Of a stretch of 64,000 nucleotides of DNA, positions 1 to 13,800 are shown piece by piece. Under the pieces are notes generated by a model. It did not search any database. It was not told the DNA's origin and saw only the letters and a program-made list of their open reading frames with translations. Every line of letters begins with the position of its first letter. The stretch's first letter is position 1. The DNA is from Leptoclinus maculatus (Eukaryota > Chordata > Actinopteri > Perciformes > Stichaeidae). The stretch is taken from positions 32,391,885 through 32,455,884 of the forward strand of contig JAVDOI010000001.1 of NCBI GenBank assembly GCA_032191485.1, written 5' to 3'. A program made the translations under genes and the position numbers.

Positions 1-584
1 TTTGTATTCAAAATGTTTGATGGCTTTTTCATTACAGTATATTTTCCCTTGAGGTTGCAATTATGTGTTGAAAGCAGCATACCAATCTTGCAAAATTAAC
101 AAAAATGAAAAGGAATAAAACATTTTGCCTGTGATTAAGTGGTCTATTTCAAGTAACAACAGACTTACCCAATGCCACCATTATGCGTTCTGTGGGCAAA
201 GATTGGCTGAAGCAAAGAATGCTAGCAAACATACAAAACTAACACACAATAAGGCTTGGTTTTATTATATACTGGTGGATGATTCGATTGTTTGGGGGCC
301 TGCTGATGACCCTAGCTTGATGGTCATTGAGCTTGGCTGGTCGGTGGGAAGGTTTATGGCACTGTGTAGATCAAGTGGCAGTGTGTGGAGGGATGGGATC
401 TATCTGTATCTCTGTCTGGGATCCTGACAGCTCTGGCTTTAGTCTGCACCCAGACCTCCTACATGCATGTCTCACTGTTTACTGCCCCCGTCTCATGCTC
501 ATGAGACAGAGGGGGAGAATGACACATCTATCATTTCAGCAGGACCACACGCACCTACGTGACATACACAAATACAAATACTCA

Positions 585-805
<221 letters not shown>

Positions 806-1078
806 CCTTACTCAAAATCTCTTGATTACAACTTTAACCCAAAAAAAAGTCAGCATCTGAACCTAAAAGTGACCATAACTCATATAATGCCCTATTTTTT
901 AATATAGTTTTTAAGCTGAATTTAAACTCTTGACTAACCCTTTAAAGAAGTTAGAATGAGCAAGTATTCCCTCATCTTGGACATATATCCCCACATTGAA
1001 CGTCCAAAGAGTTTTAGATGTTAAAAAATTAGGATATATGTATTATAGTATTGGTTGTCACAGGGACTGCAAAACATG

Positions 1079-1080
<2 letters not shown>

Positions 1081-1157
<77 letters not shown>

Positions 1158-1160
1158 ACA
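1081..1160. repeat. (CA)n microsatellite
   Basis: A CA array about 80 bases long with a single CT interruption near 1151-1152. It lies only about 280 bases downstream of the 108-unit array and has the same strand sense. Confidence 0.97.
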
Positions 1161-1453
1161 TACCATCTCAACCAACTCACTCCCTATTCTGATTTTGACT
1201 TCTCCCTGCGTCATCGTGCTCCCCCAGTACAGATGTGTTGTAGGGAGACAGATTGGTGCTCATTCCACACGCAATTTCCTGTAATAAAACCAGTTTGAGA
1301 TGATGAGTTCTGAGCGAGCTGATGCCAACTGGTGATAACTGGACACCGGGGACTTCTGCCCACGTCTTGCCCCCACACTGTCGTCAATGCACATAGGGTC
1401 TTTGACAGCCGATTGTGGTTAAGTGCTTCATATTATATTTGGTGTGCAAACCT

Positions 1454-1469
1454 TGTGTGTGTGTGTGTG
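1454..1469. repeat. short (TG)8
   Basis: A pure TG tract of 16 bases, opposite in sense to the two CA arrays upstream. Confidence 0.9.
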
Positions 1470-1758
1470 GTGTCAAAAGAGCTAATTCCTATGTGTGTTC
1501 ACTGGTGGCATTTGTGTTCATGTATGCATGCATGAGGATCTATCTGTATGTATGTGAGCAGCTACTCAATTCATTGTTAAACTCTGCTTACAATTTTCTT
1601 CCTTGCTCTGTACATCCATCATTAGTCAGACTGACTACAGCTCCAAGCCTACGCTTACCCTACCTCTAACCCTTAAACCCAATCTGCCTTCTACTCTCAC
1701 CTTTCCCACATCACATTAACAGACTTCCTGGAAGCACCAGAGCTGCACTTTTCTTGCC

Positions 1759-1778
1759 TCCTCTCTCTCTCTCTCTCT
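1759..1778. repeat. (TC)10 microsatellite
   Basis: A pure CT/TC tract of about 20 bases inside a wider pyrimidine-rich stretch. Confidence 0.92.
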
Positions 1779-2029
1779 TTCTCACTTCTATCTGCATGCA
1801 TACTTGCATGATGTTTTTCTTTTTTCTTCCTGCACTCTCTCTCACTCTGCTAACCCTTTTGCACCGTGAGAGCATCCATCTGTTTGGTTTGGGAGTAGTG
1901 CTCCTCTGGGTTATTTACGCCTCTTATACATTGCAAGTGTGTGAGACATTGGAGGGAAGATGACTTTACTTGGAATAAGAAGAGTTTTGTTCTCGAGGGC
2001 TGTCGGCAATTGCATTTCAGAGGTTATGT

Positions 2030-2345
2030 TGTTAAAGGGTTGGTTAGACACGGAAAAAAAACACCTCTCACTGCACTCTAATCATATTTAGCTATGCAGC
2101 AGCATGTGGATAGTTTTTTTTAATTTAATTTTGAGATATATTTTCCTAGCCAATTGCTAATGTCAATGCTAACATGTTCTGTTGAATGAGTATTTATTAT
2201 GGACATAAGTATGGGACATTGTTTCAAAATTGTATTTACCTCCATTGTGTTGTGATGGAGGAGAAACCTCAGACATGAATATCTCAAACTCTGGGCAAAC
2301 CAAACATTCTGCATGGTATAGGTACGACTAGGTTAAATATGTAAA
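2030..2345. repeat. dispersed repeat, copy A (shared with 19032-19445)
   Basis: The stretch opens with TTAAAGGGTTGGTT, a beginning I associate with a common fish interspersed element. It ends with a segment around 2262-2300 that matches 19400-19432 with few differences; both contain a CTCAGA..GAATATCTCAAA..CTGGG pattern in the same orientation. The class is unknown: no terminal inverted repeat, RNA polymerase III box or coding remnant is visible. The extent is approximate. Confidence 0.5.
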
Positions 2346-4009
2346 TGTGTTTGGCTTTTGGTTTAAAAATACTCTAGTGCTCTAAATATTACTTTGATGT
2401 CACTTTAAAAGGTAACACTAAATACAAAATAATATGACAATAACATTCTCTCTCCTTGTGTGCATATGTGTGTGCGATAGAAATAATTCTTTGTTAGGAT
2501 TACCAGAGCCAGCAGATTGCTGTCTTACATGAGCATACCAGGTCACACAGACAGGATGTTGATAACATCTTGCAAAGCTCCACCTCTCTCCCCATCCCTC
2601 TCTTTCTTTCAGTCTCCCTCCACCTTTGCATGAGCATGCCAGATCAAGTTTTTCAATGAGAAAACATAATAAAACAAAACAAAAACAAAGACGAGAATAT
2701 GCTTACATACAAGGCCCTAAGACATATTGCTTTAAGAAGTGTTTATGTGACTGATCTCAAAAGTAATCTTGAGATACGTAGTACTTTGCTGAGTCATCCA
2801 GAGTCATCCATTCCTGATCCGACACTTGGTTCTTGTTAGGATATGTGAGGAAATCCCACCATTGGTTAAGATGTTAAAGTTTCACTCTGACTGTTTACAC
2901 TACACATATACTCCCATGTAATCCAAATGACTACTTACTTAAATGTATTAGTCAGAGCAGTGATACTGACCCCCAGAAGACTGGTAGTGAAGCTCCATCA
3001 TTTCATTTCATCATATTCTAGACATCTTGTTTGTAATGTCTTGAATACATTTCCCTCCAAAAAATCAGCCTGACATATTTGGTGTCTCTTGAAACTTTGA
3101 GGTCTCTGCTTTCATTTTAAATACATGTTTTAATACATGCTTTGTTTCTTTCTTTTTAATTGAGTCACTGGAAAAAATAACTACAGAATTTGTCATCCTT
3201 GTTTTCAGTTTGCGTCATGAACTTATATATTTCCCTTTATTCAATTATTTTTTGTTTCACATTTCATCCTGACAGAGCGATATCAACACAGCAAGAGTCC
3301 ACTCTTTGGTGGAGCCAGTAGAGTCCAAGTCAAAGCTAATAGATTGTGTTATTTAACAGCTCTCAGCAACGTTGTATAAATTTGTCCTCCATGCTCTGAC
3401 ATTAGATGGAGTATGAGGGTTATGCTGTGTTTACTCGCACGCCTCCCGTGGGCTGGCAGCTGTCCAGCGGGCTCAGGACTGCTCAAGCCCCTTGTCGGGT
3501 CCGTCCTGTAGGCTGGATCTTCTGGGCCTGATTACAATACTGTCACAGAATGACAGATGAAGGCTCTAAGGAGCTCTATCTTTAGCTCTGTGTAAGGCCT
3601 CTACTCCAGCCTCCACTTGGCTCTTAAGGAAAGAACGGAGGGACAAAGGGGAAGGGAAAGACGGAGCAGCAGATGGACTGAAAATAAGTCACTACAAGAA
3701 AGTCACCTTTGTTTTGGCAAGTGGTCTTGTTTTACCAAAAACGAGTCACTGGAGCGAGAAGATACGAGGATAGCAGAAGAAAGTCACTTCAATTATGGCA
3801 TTCTGCAGAATAAAACAGGCAAACCATCAGTAGTGAATAATGACAGAGCATTTCTAGAGTGAGAGTTTCTTTTCTATCTTCACTCCGTGACACAGTCGTC
3901 TTGCTGTCAGTGAAGAAGACAAAGCAGCATTTACCTAGGCCTCCCTCTGTCGGTCCACCTCCCCTCTCAGGCCACTGTTGGTTTAACCCTGGTGGGCAGC
4001 AGGCAGGCC

Positions 4010-4160
4010 TGACAGCACCCAGACACTGTCATGTGATTTATGGCGTGCTTTGAGAGTGGAGAGGAGATGACCACTCAGATTTGACCCCTGCCGCCTTATC
4101 AGCCACTCATCAAGAAAAAGACAACACTCAGACTTATCGTCGTGTTCTCATCTAAACCCT
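4010..4160. promoter_or_regulatory. candidate cis-regulatory block with PBX-HOX-like site
   Basis: A high-complexity, repeat-free block. It contains TGATTTATGG at 4034-4043, which matches the composite PBX plus posterior HOX consensus, followed by a GATA-type CTTATCA near 4094-4100. There is no coding potential. Regulatory function is inferred from motif content only. Confidence 0.25.
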
Positions 4161-7100
4161 GAGCCATGGAAGCACTGAGCGGAGTCAGTCGTACTAGTTA
4201 GGTTAGGTAGTAGTAGTAGCAGAGATATTAGATGGTAGAAGGAAATATAAATACATAGTATATTATAACTTCTATCACTATCTCCTCATGTCTGTAGTTT
4301 TTAAAGTTAGACATCAACTTTCAGATACTTCCAGGTATTTGTAAATAGAGTTTAAAAATGCTGCTGGAACAAAGAGTTACAGCATAGTAGCGAGAGGTTC
4401 AGTTTTTTCATGTAGTCGTTTCTGTTATTATTTCTATCATTTGTTTCATCAGGCTAACCCAGGATGAGTGTTTTCTCTTAGTGTGTGTAATGTATCACAG
4501 TAGCCATACACATTTCACCACTTGCATATATATAGGTTTGATTTTTTATGTAGCAACAGGTGTCAAATGTGTGACCTATAGGGTTTGGTAAATTGACTCT
4601 GTTCCAAAGGGAATTGACTGTTTACGTATGTTTTTTTGTGACGATGCAGGCTTTTCTTCTTTGCAGTGCAGTCTGTATCCTGTAGGGGGAGTCCTGCACA
4701 ATGCTATAAAACCAAAGGATTTACCCTAATCAACCCACTTGAGGAGACTTGGAAGGCTACAGTGACGCATCAGCAGTTAAACTCCGGTCATGATATAAAA
4801 TCAGGAAAAACTTCCTCATATATTAATGTCTAAATACAGGGGAGAGACCTTTGAAGCATATTTTGTAAAGCTGTCAAAAAATAGGACTCAGCTTTATGAT
4901 GTGAAATACCTGTTAATCTAACCATAGTGGATATTATATGTATACCTGGTGATTTCTTTTCCAACCCAAAGAAAAAGAAACATTTTTCCACCGAGTTCAC
5001 CACAGAACATCTTTAAAAACAAGCATTGGGCTGAGTTTAAGGTGATGTAAACACAGATCTATTTCTGTGGCTATGACACACCGTGGTTTCTCTGGAAAGC
5101 GAACAGCAGCCCAACATTTCAACAAAGGAGGCCACACAGACAGTTGTGGTTAGAGCATCTCTCTGGATCCAGAAATGCACAGACAGATGGATAAAGAGAT
5201 GAAGGGATAGACCATCGTAGCCAAGTGCAATGAATGAACGGAAATACTATAGGCCTATGTCTTAAACTCCAAAAAGTAATACTGCATGCTCATTTACAGG
5301 CGTTACCAGAAGTGGACGTGGAAATGAGCTGAATTGTATACTCTTTGTATCACTATACTTTATCCCTTGAGAGGTTGGCGGCGGCAATGTCTGTTCCAGC
5401 GCTGTGGAGAACACAACGGATAATGTGAGTAGCCGTAAAGAGGAAAAAAAGAAGTAAGAGAGAATTTCGTTTTACATTAGTTCTAGATTTTCCAAAAATC
5501 ACTTCCACGGTAGAGAATAAAGAAGTGGGAGAAAAACATTTTAGAGGGCTGGAGAGGAAGAAACGAGCCAGATCACTGTGGTAAAGTCACCCTGACACAG
5601 AGACACAGAACAGACAAAGAGCTCCCCCTCGTAAACTTTTCTGCATTCTGGCACACACTGACACACACTGACGCACACGCGCTCGAGCCTTGATCGGTAA
5701 ATATGGGTACAAGAACACTGACTCAAGGAGGGAATTTCATTTGTGGGTGTGTCTGTCTGTTTGTGTGAACTTGTTAATCAGCAGTGGGGCTTTTTCTGGC
5801 CACCGCTGCCGAGGATCGATCACACGGCAGACAAGTTGAGGGCAGACGTCACCCACACACTCCTTTCAGTGAGCCCTGGCCCACCCAATTTACTCCATCC
5901 ATCAATGGATTAGGTGCCAAAAACTGTCTTCCTTAATCCAACAACCTCCCTCCCACCCCAAACACACAAACATATCACAACAGATCTTGCTAGTTCACGC
6001 TGCTGGCCACGCTGTAGTAAATCTTCAAAGAGCAAAGGTGAGTGGAGGTTATGGTGGATGGTAGGCTGAGGCACGTATCGGCTTCCCTCTCACTGTACCA
6101 CACACTGTCACGAATGTGCTTAGGAGATAAATATAACCGATAAGAGCTCAAATTATCTTTCTAACACAATCATGCGCCAAGGCAGATTTTGTTCATGTCA
6201 GTCCGCTTGCCAAGCAATGTTGCTTAATGACCACACACGCACACAAATCCACGCTGACAAGTGGAACAACATAAGCACGCTGTTCTCTTCATCACCTATG
6301 TATGTGGGAGGTGGAAGATATTGAGCAGATGATGTGCGCAATGCGGGTGCATTTTTCTTAGCGCGTCCGACACATAATGTGTGTTATTTTGCGATCCACA
6401 AAGGTCACAGGCCAATGCGTTGTTCGGTTTAATGTCTCCTGTGTTTTTGGACTATCCGGTTTCAGCTGAGTCAAGACTGGGGCAGATGCCTGGTCAGTGT
6501 GTGAGGCACAGGAGAAGGCTTTTTTTTTATGGGGGAGTACACCAGAGACATAGATCATTGGAAGACAACTATCAGGGCAGGTCAGCCACTCAGTGGAGGC
6601 CCAGAAAGATTGAGGGTTGATAGGGTTGGGGCTGTTGTCTGGCTCGTTATATCAATATATCATGTATTTCTCAGGTCTTTTGTATTTCCAGTACTATTCC
6701 ATCGCCGGACCACCAGTTTATGGTATGGCATTTAGAGAAAGGTCACTGCTCACCGCAGAAGCACGAAGACGATGAATAACTAGCCACAAAAGCGTCATCA
6801 GATTTACAAACAGATAGCAGCAGCCATTTTTCAGAGATGTTAACAGTGACGGTATCATTAAACACTGAAGTCATCTCCTGGTGCCCGGAGTGAAATAGCT
6901 TCACCATGACAGCATTTAGCAGCAACGCACTCACAAAAGAAGAAAGAAGTCTGTCTGGAACGTGGAAACAAAAAAGTGTCATGGAGTAAAAGCATTCGCT
7001 GATACAGATGATAATACGATTATTGGACAAGTGTCTTGACACACGGCCTCCTGCCACTACGGGGAGCTGGTAAACATTATCAGACTGCCTGGGGTAAATC

Positions 7101-8747
7101 AAGGTAAGACATGTCTACTTTTCTTCCCTCCTTCACGTCACCCTTCCAGTGTTCAGGCGCAGCTTCTAGTTTATTTCCACCCTGTCCAGGTCAAGTTTGA
7201 CGCACATTCAAAATGGTTAGGAACATAATTGCTGCTTTTTATTGCAATGGTGTCATCCCAACACTAAAGAAACCTCACTACACTACTATTTGGGTCTCCT
7301 GCCTGGGCCCACATATTGTGCAGCAGCAGAGCCAGCATGGACAAAAAAACCAATGCTGACACCACAGACAGGAAAGAAAACCTGTATCCTGGTGTGTCTA
7401 TGTGGCAAAGCAGGAGGGTAACTGGTCAGGGAAAGGTCTTCTGTGTTTTGGGATTAAAGGGGATGCTCTTGTCTTAATAAAAAAAAACATTACTGTAATG
7501 TCATTATTACATATATTACATATTAACTTTTAATGGCCATGATTGGAATTGGATATTCTTTTTTCTAGCTTTTGTATTCATTCCAGCTCGAAACTGCATT
7601 ATATTTTGCACATCCATACTGCATATCTGAGTCAACAGTCCAGCTGTCAGCCCTCACAGCAAAACAGTGAAGTCATGATTTATTTTAAAAGAGACTATTC
7701 ATTTATCAGCCATGTTGTTATTGCGCTGACACAAAGGGTTAGCGGTTCAGATGATGCAATTCATAAGCACGAGTAAAAACAATCTAATAGAATTATGTCG
7801 GATTGTGTTGATGTGTGCTTGTGTTTGCATGCCGGCATGTGTGTGTTTGTGGCTATGACGTACACATGTGTGTGTGTGTTAAACTGCCACTGCTTGTCTG
7901 CTTGTATTTCCCCTACAGGGATACTGATAGTCCTTCAGATAAGCCCCATCTCCACTTACAATTACAGCTCCTGAGATTGAGTCTTTTTTCTCTAATAAGT
8001 AAATTACCTCTAATACCTTCTGTGCTGTACTTGGCTGCTCTCAGCCTGCTCAGGCCCTCATGGAAACCAGATGTTACACCAGCCTGCCAGCACACTCTGT
8101 CTAATGTATGCTGGGGCAACACACAACCAGCACTCAGAGGTACATTCACATGCATGCACATGTGCTCAATGGATATGATAAGTAGTTGGTCGTCTTTTTT
8201 CATTCTCTCTTTCAATTAAAGGTGAACCCTTAACCTTTCCATCAACATCTTCAATTTTATACACTTTCTTCCTCTCAACACCACTTTCCCCGTCTTCTAC
8301 CTCTCTTTATTTTCTCCTCTGTCACCATCACTGCTGTCCTTTTATCAGCATGGCCAGCTTTATCCCCACCGGACTCATTTTTCTCACACAATAACAAACA
8401 CATATTTTGTATTGAGGTTAGGGCCAAATCCAATTGGCTAATGAGGGTATCAATCGATCTTGAGGTGTAGCGCCGCTTCTTGGAGATCAATAGCTCCACC
8501 TGGCAGACTTATTTATCCACACTGCTTGTTTGACATTCCTCAAGAGCTGTGTATCAATAATGTAAACACTGGGAGGCTGCTAACTATTGCTAATGATATA
8601 TCCTCAGTTTACAGATGTATCCATCATTGGTTGGTGATAACTTCTGGTTTTGGACAGTGGAAAGAGAGGGTTAAAACCGATACCATATGTGGTGCTCAAA
8701 GTTTGATGAGTACATGTGTGCATGTGTGGTTGGTTGCATAAAAAAAA

Positions 8748-8750
<3 letters not shown>
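4161..8750. other. noncoding segment, mostly unique
   Basis: No gene is visible. The sequence is unique and of mixed composition. Small features are short CA-rich runs near 5650-5670, a TTTTTTTT run near 6520 and an AT-rich patch at 7470-7530. The open frame on the minus strand at 6743-7102 has no recognisable domain and no splice or promoter context, so I treat it as chance. Confidence 0.7.

Positions 8751-8752
<2 letters not shown>

Positions 8753-8782
<30 letters not shown>
8753..8782. repeat. (TG)15 microsatellite
   Basis: A pure TG tract of 30 bases. Confidence 0.95.
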
Positions 8783-8783
<1 letters not shown>

Positions 8784-9167
8784 ATGGCGTGGTTGGGGAA
8801 AAGAGGAGAATTAGTGGATGCTCACACTCACTCATGGTCCGCCGTGAGTACTGCGCAACGTGTGCAAATGAACATGCTGTTTCATACCACGTGGTTTCCA
8901 AAAATACAGAGGTATGGGCACACACCCACACACCCCCACCCTAGCCCCACCCTACACAAACACACAGCCAAACACTCAGCACAAGCACAGTGAGAAAGCA
9001 CTGGCTGACCCTCCATGTATGCTGTTGTCTGTGACCCTTACCTGTTCCTGTGGGTTTTACAGGCAGCTTCACACCGCCGTGTCACGCATCGCCACACTGA
9101 AGGCCCCCGAACACAGACTCTTTGTACAGTCACAGCAGTGCGTAGGAAGGACCACACCGTGTTCATC

Positions 9168-9217
9168 TGTGTGTGTGTGTGTGTGTGTGTGTGGGTGTGG
9201 GTGTGTGTGTGTGTGTA
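9168..9217. repeat. (TG)n microsatellite with GGG interruptions
   Basis: A TG array of about 50 bases broken twice by GGTGTGGG-type changes near 9191-9201. It abuts the CAGTGGTG element that starts at 9245. Confidence 0.95.
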
Positions 9218-9244
9218 CATCTCAATCTTCACATTTGGTTTTCT

Positions 9245-10018
9245 CAGTGGTGAAAAGTAACTAAGTGCATCTCCTCAAAAGCATACTCAACTACAGATTT
9301 AAGGTTCTTGTACTATGCTGAACAATTGAAAAATATGATACATTGCCATTGATTAAACTATCAGTACATCAATTGTTCAGTGGCTAAACGTCTATCAGCT
9401 TGATCATTAAAATGCAACATTTATTTTGATATATTATTAATAGTTACCCTGTAATATATTATCAGATAAATATGATATTTTGTATTCATTACAATATAAA
9501 AACTTTGACCATTCATTATCACATTTCACTAAAGTGAGTATTTTACTCCTAACTGAGCCCGATACTTAAATCGACATTCAAGAGCATACAAAATCCAATA
9601 ACTATGAGCTGCCTATATTGAATTGCAGTTTTAAAGTGGAAAGTGTCATCACTTGTCATCACTCTACATTGTCAAATGAGAAGGGCTAATTTTACATTTC
9701 TTAACTTAAAACTAGAAGTTAAACAAATATTTCTGATAAGCATCCCTTCAATTTGACTATTTGATAATTGTGACAAACATTTTGCCTTTGAAAAATAAAC
9801 TCCTCAGTTCTCCCTGATGGACAAACTACGTAATGGTAATCTAGTTTCTAATTTACCCCAAACATATCTTTGACATGTCTGTGGTGCAATTTGTTGGCCG
9901 ACAATTTTTTTATGTATAATGTAGCAGCGTGTCTGATTGATCAATTGGCCCTTAATTTTCACATTGTGTTATGGCTACTCTAATAAAGTTCATGACCTTA
10001 ATACTTCTCCCACCACTG
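9245..10018 (-). mobile_element. CAGTGGTG-ended nonautonomous element, copy 1
   Basis: The left end is CAGTGGTGAAAAGTAACTAA and the right end is ATACTTCTCCCACCACTG, giving an 8-base perfect terminal inverted repeat (CAGTGGTG/CACCACTG). The terminal sequences match the form of a widespread fish short DNA-transposon-like repeat with GTGGAAGAAGTA and AAGTAACTAAG ends; that identification is from memory of the family. No open frame is present. The copy is older and longer (774 bases) than the second copy at 25621-25951 and lies in the opposite orientation. The interior from about 9560 to 9985 does not look like the family and may be a nested insertion. No clear target-site duplication is seen. 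The strand label is relative to copy 2 only. Confidence 0.6.
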
Positions 10019-10134
10019 GACTTCATCTCTTAGGGAACATCAACTTTCTAATCTGAATATTTTCTGTCTCCCTATTGTACTTGTCTGTTTTACATGTATG
10101 TTGGTGTGTTTTTAGGGTATTCTGAGTCTCATAA

Positions 10135-10160
10135 GTGTGTGTGTGTGTGTGTGTGTGTGT
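10135..10160. repeat. (GT)13 microsatellite
   Basis: A pure GT tract of 26 bases followed by TTGTGTGCACGTGTATGTG, a degenerate continuation. Confidence 0.95.
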
Positions 10161-10330
10161 TTGTGTGCACGTGTATGTGTGTGCATAGACATCTTTGGTA
10201 GGACAGTGGTCCATTGGAACAGTGCAGGGCAAATGAGGCCCATCTGGAAACCATTGGCATAGGCTGAAGCCCTGAAGCTAAAAGAGCTTCTGCCCTCCTT
10301 ATACTCCTTTCACAGGGCAAAGCCTCCCTC

Positions 10331-10333
10331 TCT

Positions 10334-10387
<54 letters not shown>

Positions 10388-10408
10388 ATCTATCTATCTT
10401 TCTCTCTG
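10331..10408. repeat. poly-C plus (CT)n plus (TATC) compound tract
   Basis: A run of 11 C (10334-10344) leads into about 19 CT units, then TCTTTC and a few TATC units. It is one pyrimidine strand of about 75 bases, capable of triplex (H-DNA) formation and liable to slippage. Confidence 0.93.
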
Positions 10409-10499
10409 TGTCTTTTTTCCATTTGTCTCTCTCCCTCTCAGAGCTGCATAGATAAACTTTCAGAGGTACACATGCAAGCATACACAGAGTGACCGACAT

Positions 10500-10662
<163 letters not shown>

Positions 10663-10806
10663 ACATGTCTGTTATTGGCAGCATCTCTTCCATTCTGACC
10701 CCAGAGGGAAGTGGTGGACCAGGCTGGAGATCCCTATCATCGCGGCCCCAGAGACACTGAGCTGATTGTGTATGTGTGTTTATGTGCTTATGTCTGTGTA
10801 AGTTCT

Positions 10807-10829
10807 TGTGTGTGTGTGTGTGTGTGTGT
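10807..10829. repeat. short (TG)n
   Basis: A TG tract of 23 bases about 150 bases downstream of the CA array ending at 10657 and complementary to it. Confidence 0.93.
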
Positions 10830-13800
10830 AAGTGATGGTTGGGGGTGAAGGGGTGGATATAGAAGAGCCCTGAGGCCACAGGAAATCCACAGAGACAGAC
10901 AGACTGAGAGAGTGAAGCCTGTCAGAGTGAGGAGACTGAGAGAGAGATGGGGAAAAGAGAACCAAGGGAACAAGAGGTAATTTAATCTCAGGTCCATCCA
11001 TCATCAGTGCACAAAAAGTGATATAGAGGCCAGTGTAGCTGTCAATCCTCTCTGATATAAAAAAAACAGATTCTTGATGTCGTTGGAGGGCAGATTTTTC
11101 AGCAAGCACAAAACTTCACAATGAAAATGAACCTCTGTTTGCCGTGATGGGGTGAACTGACCAGCTTCTGTCATGCATTTCCCTCCTTTAAATAGTTTTT
11201 TGAGTCACTTTCCTGTTACAATGTTGCCCATGTGAACATGGATTCAGGAGGCTGCAGTCGGAGCCTCCAACAGCGGCGGCCTCTTATGACTCAGGGCCTT
11301 CTGCTTCACTCCACTCTGACCTGGCTTTGGTTGTCCAACTATTTAAATCTATTGAAACTTTATTAGCCGAAACGGTCGACCCATGTATGTTTCCCCTTGT
11401 GAAAGAGTTGCTTTGTAGAGGGGAGCAGACAGGCCCATCCACGGCCCCTCAGCATGTCTCGGCGGGACACTGTTTTCCCCTCTCCATGTATTTTTTTTTT
11501 CATTTTAGCATATTGTGATTTCATTCAGGCTGCTCCTGCGGCCTTTAACAGTTCACTTCCACTCGCAGTGTAGAACCTTCATGGCCGTGCGCTCTCGTTT
11601 CACAAGACCACCCACACACACGCATTCATCTGTTGTCTCATTCGCTCCTTTCCTCTGCCTCTTTTATATGAACGCAAACACACAACCATGCACGCATTGG
11701 ACAGTGCACTATCCAAACAGAACAATCATCATTCTTGCATTTATCCTCCATGATGGAAAAAAATCATATAGGGGGAAAAGGGAAAATCTGTAAAAAGAAA
11801 ATGGAAAGGCTGTGTCTAAAATACTTCCCGGTGGGCTCTTCCTTCCAAATTTATCCGGTGGATATGTGTCCTGTCTCTGTGTTTAAATACTGTGACTGGA
11901 CTCAGTCCGGGGACTCAATCTCACTGAAATTAATTTGGTTCCTAATCCCTTGGTATCCATTTAAATGTCTGGCCGTTACATCTACATCCCCCTCTGCCCC
12001 AGGCATGAACCAGCATCACCTGGGGGCCTGAACAGATACAAGCATTAGCTGTGGAACGGCCACTGCCAGCTGACCACCACTTGTCTAATATATTAGGGTC
12101 AGTTCACCCGAATCAAGCGGACAAAAATAATACCACCTCTCCTGCATTGGTTTCTTAACATGCAGATACATTGCTGCTGAGTTTTTCAGAAGTCATTTTA
12201 AGGGCGTTTTGCACCATAAGTGAAATTCACCGTGAACCTCAATTTAAAGATAATTTAAACTCTTTTATTTTAGATGATATGATGGAGGGATTTTGCAACA
12301 AACCAAGCAATATTTTATTTACTGTGGGAAATTTGATATGAATGAATAAATAATCTGAATTGACACTGTAAATTATCATAGTAGCCAATAGTGATTTAAA
12401 ATAAATAAAGATTCAAAGGAAAATGTAATATTAACTATTTATTTTATTAATCCCGCCATGTCACAAATTCAACAGATCAGTTGAAAATCAATGTGATATT
12501 TTTGTAGGACAATTAATATCTGGTTATATAATGTTTTATTGTTAAGATACATTATGAATGGAGAATAATGAAAGACATAAAATGCCTCTAAAGGTTTTGT
12601 GTTCATGGAAAGAACAACGTTTTGTTGATACTGGGCTTAAGGGATAACAAGCCTTACTAGCTTAATCAATAGCTTGTTCAGACACAAGCACATGATTTGT
12701 TCAAACACACACACACAAACACACATTCAGCCACCCACCGAGGGTTTTAGAGCCATGGTGGATATCAGATAGATGGCAGATCCTCTAAAGCTCTAAAACT
12801 GAGCTTGCAAATTACCATCACCTCCTCCAGCCTCTCTGACATGCAGGCTCTCATGTTACTTTGTGTAGCTTTTGCATGGTTTACAAGACAGTTAAGTCTG
12901 GAGAAAGCCCTGTAACTAAGACAGGAAGACCAGAGTTGTTCCTGAAAAATCTTCTCAGTGACACTGTTTTTACTGGCAGTCAGAAGAAGAAAAGGTGTGG
13001 TGCCCATCCACTATAACAACAGCCAAAAAAAAAAAATCTCTATCGTCTTCTTGATTTTATTGTATTCCAGCAAAAATATATACAGATTCTAAAAATACTA
13101 TGGAAGACATCAAATATAAAATGTGGCACATGCTACATATCCATGTGCCACAAGTTACTGATGATACAGAAGAACATGCTGTTGTTTCAACTGACTGTGG
13201 AGAATAAAAGCGTGTTGTCTAGATTTCACTTAACAGTAAATGTTTCCATCATTAAACTTTCTAATGCAAAAACCAAAATTATTCTAAAGCCTTAAATCAC
13301 AGACACAAGATGTGCAATGTGATGGAAAAGCAGAGTACAAAAATGATTTTGGAAATCCTACAGTTTTATAACCTTGTCTTGACACTTAACACAAAGCTGA
13401 TCAAATCACATGAACTGTTATTGATATTTAGAATGTTATTGTAATGTCAAAAAATGCTATTCCTATTACTTCTACTTCTACTAATAATTATTATTTTAAT
13501 ACTACTTTATTATTTACTTTTTAAAATTAAACGTCACAGTAAAGTCTATTTTGCCATGTGTTTTTTTCATATTTCATATTGTTTAATGTAGGCTACCAAA
13601 GGGATTGATATTTACATTTCATTCATGCTTACATGTATGTGTAAAGTTATATAGTAGGATGGAGATGATGTTATGTACAATTCCAAAAATGTTCTGGCCT
13701 CATGATGACACTACTTATGTAAAATGATGTTCAACTATTCACTTCCTGCCTCACTTAAACTCACTGACTTTGTATGTGCACACACTTGTATTTGTGCGCA

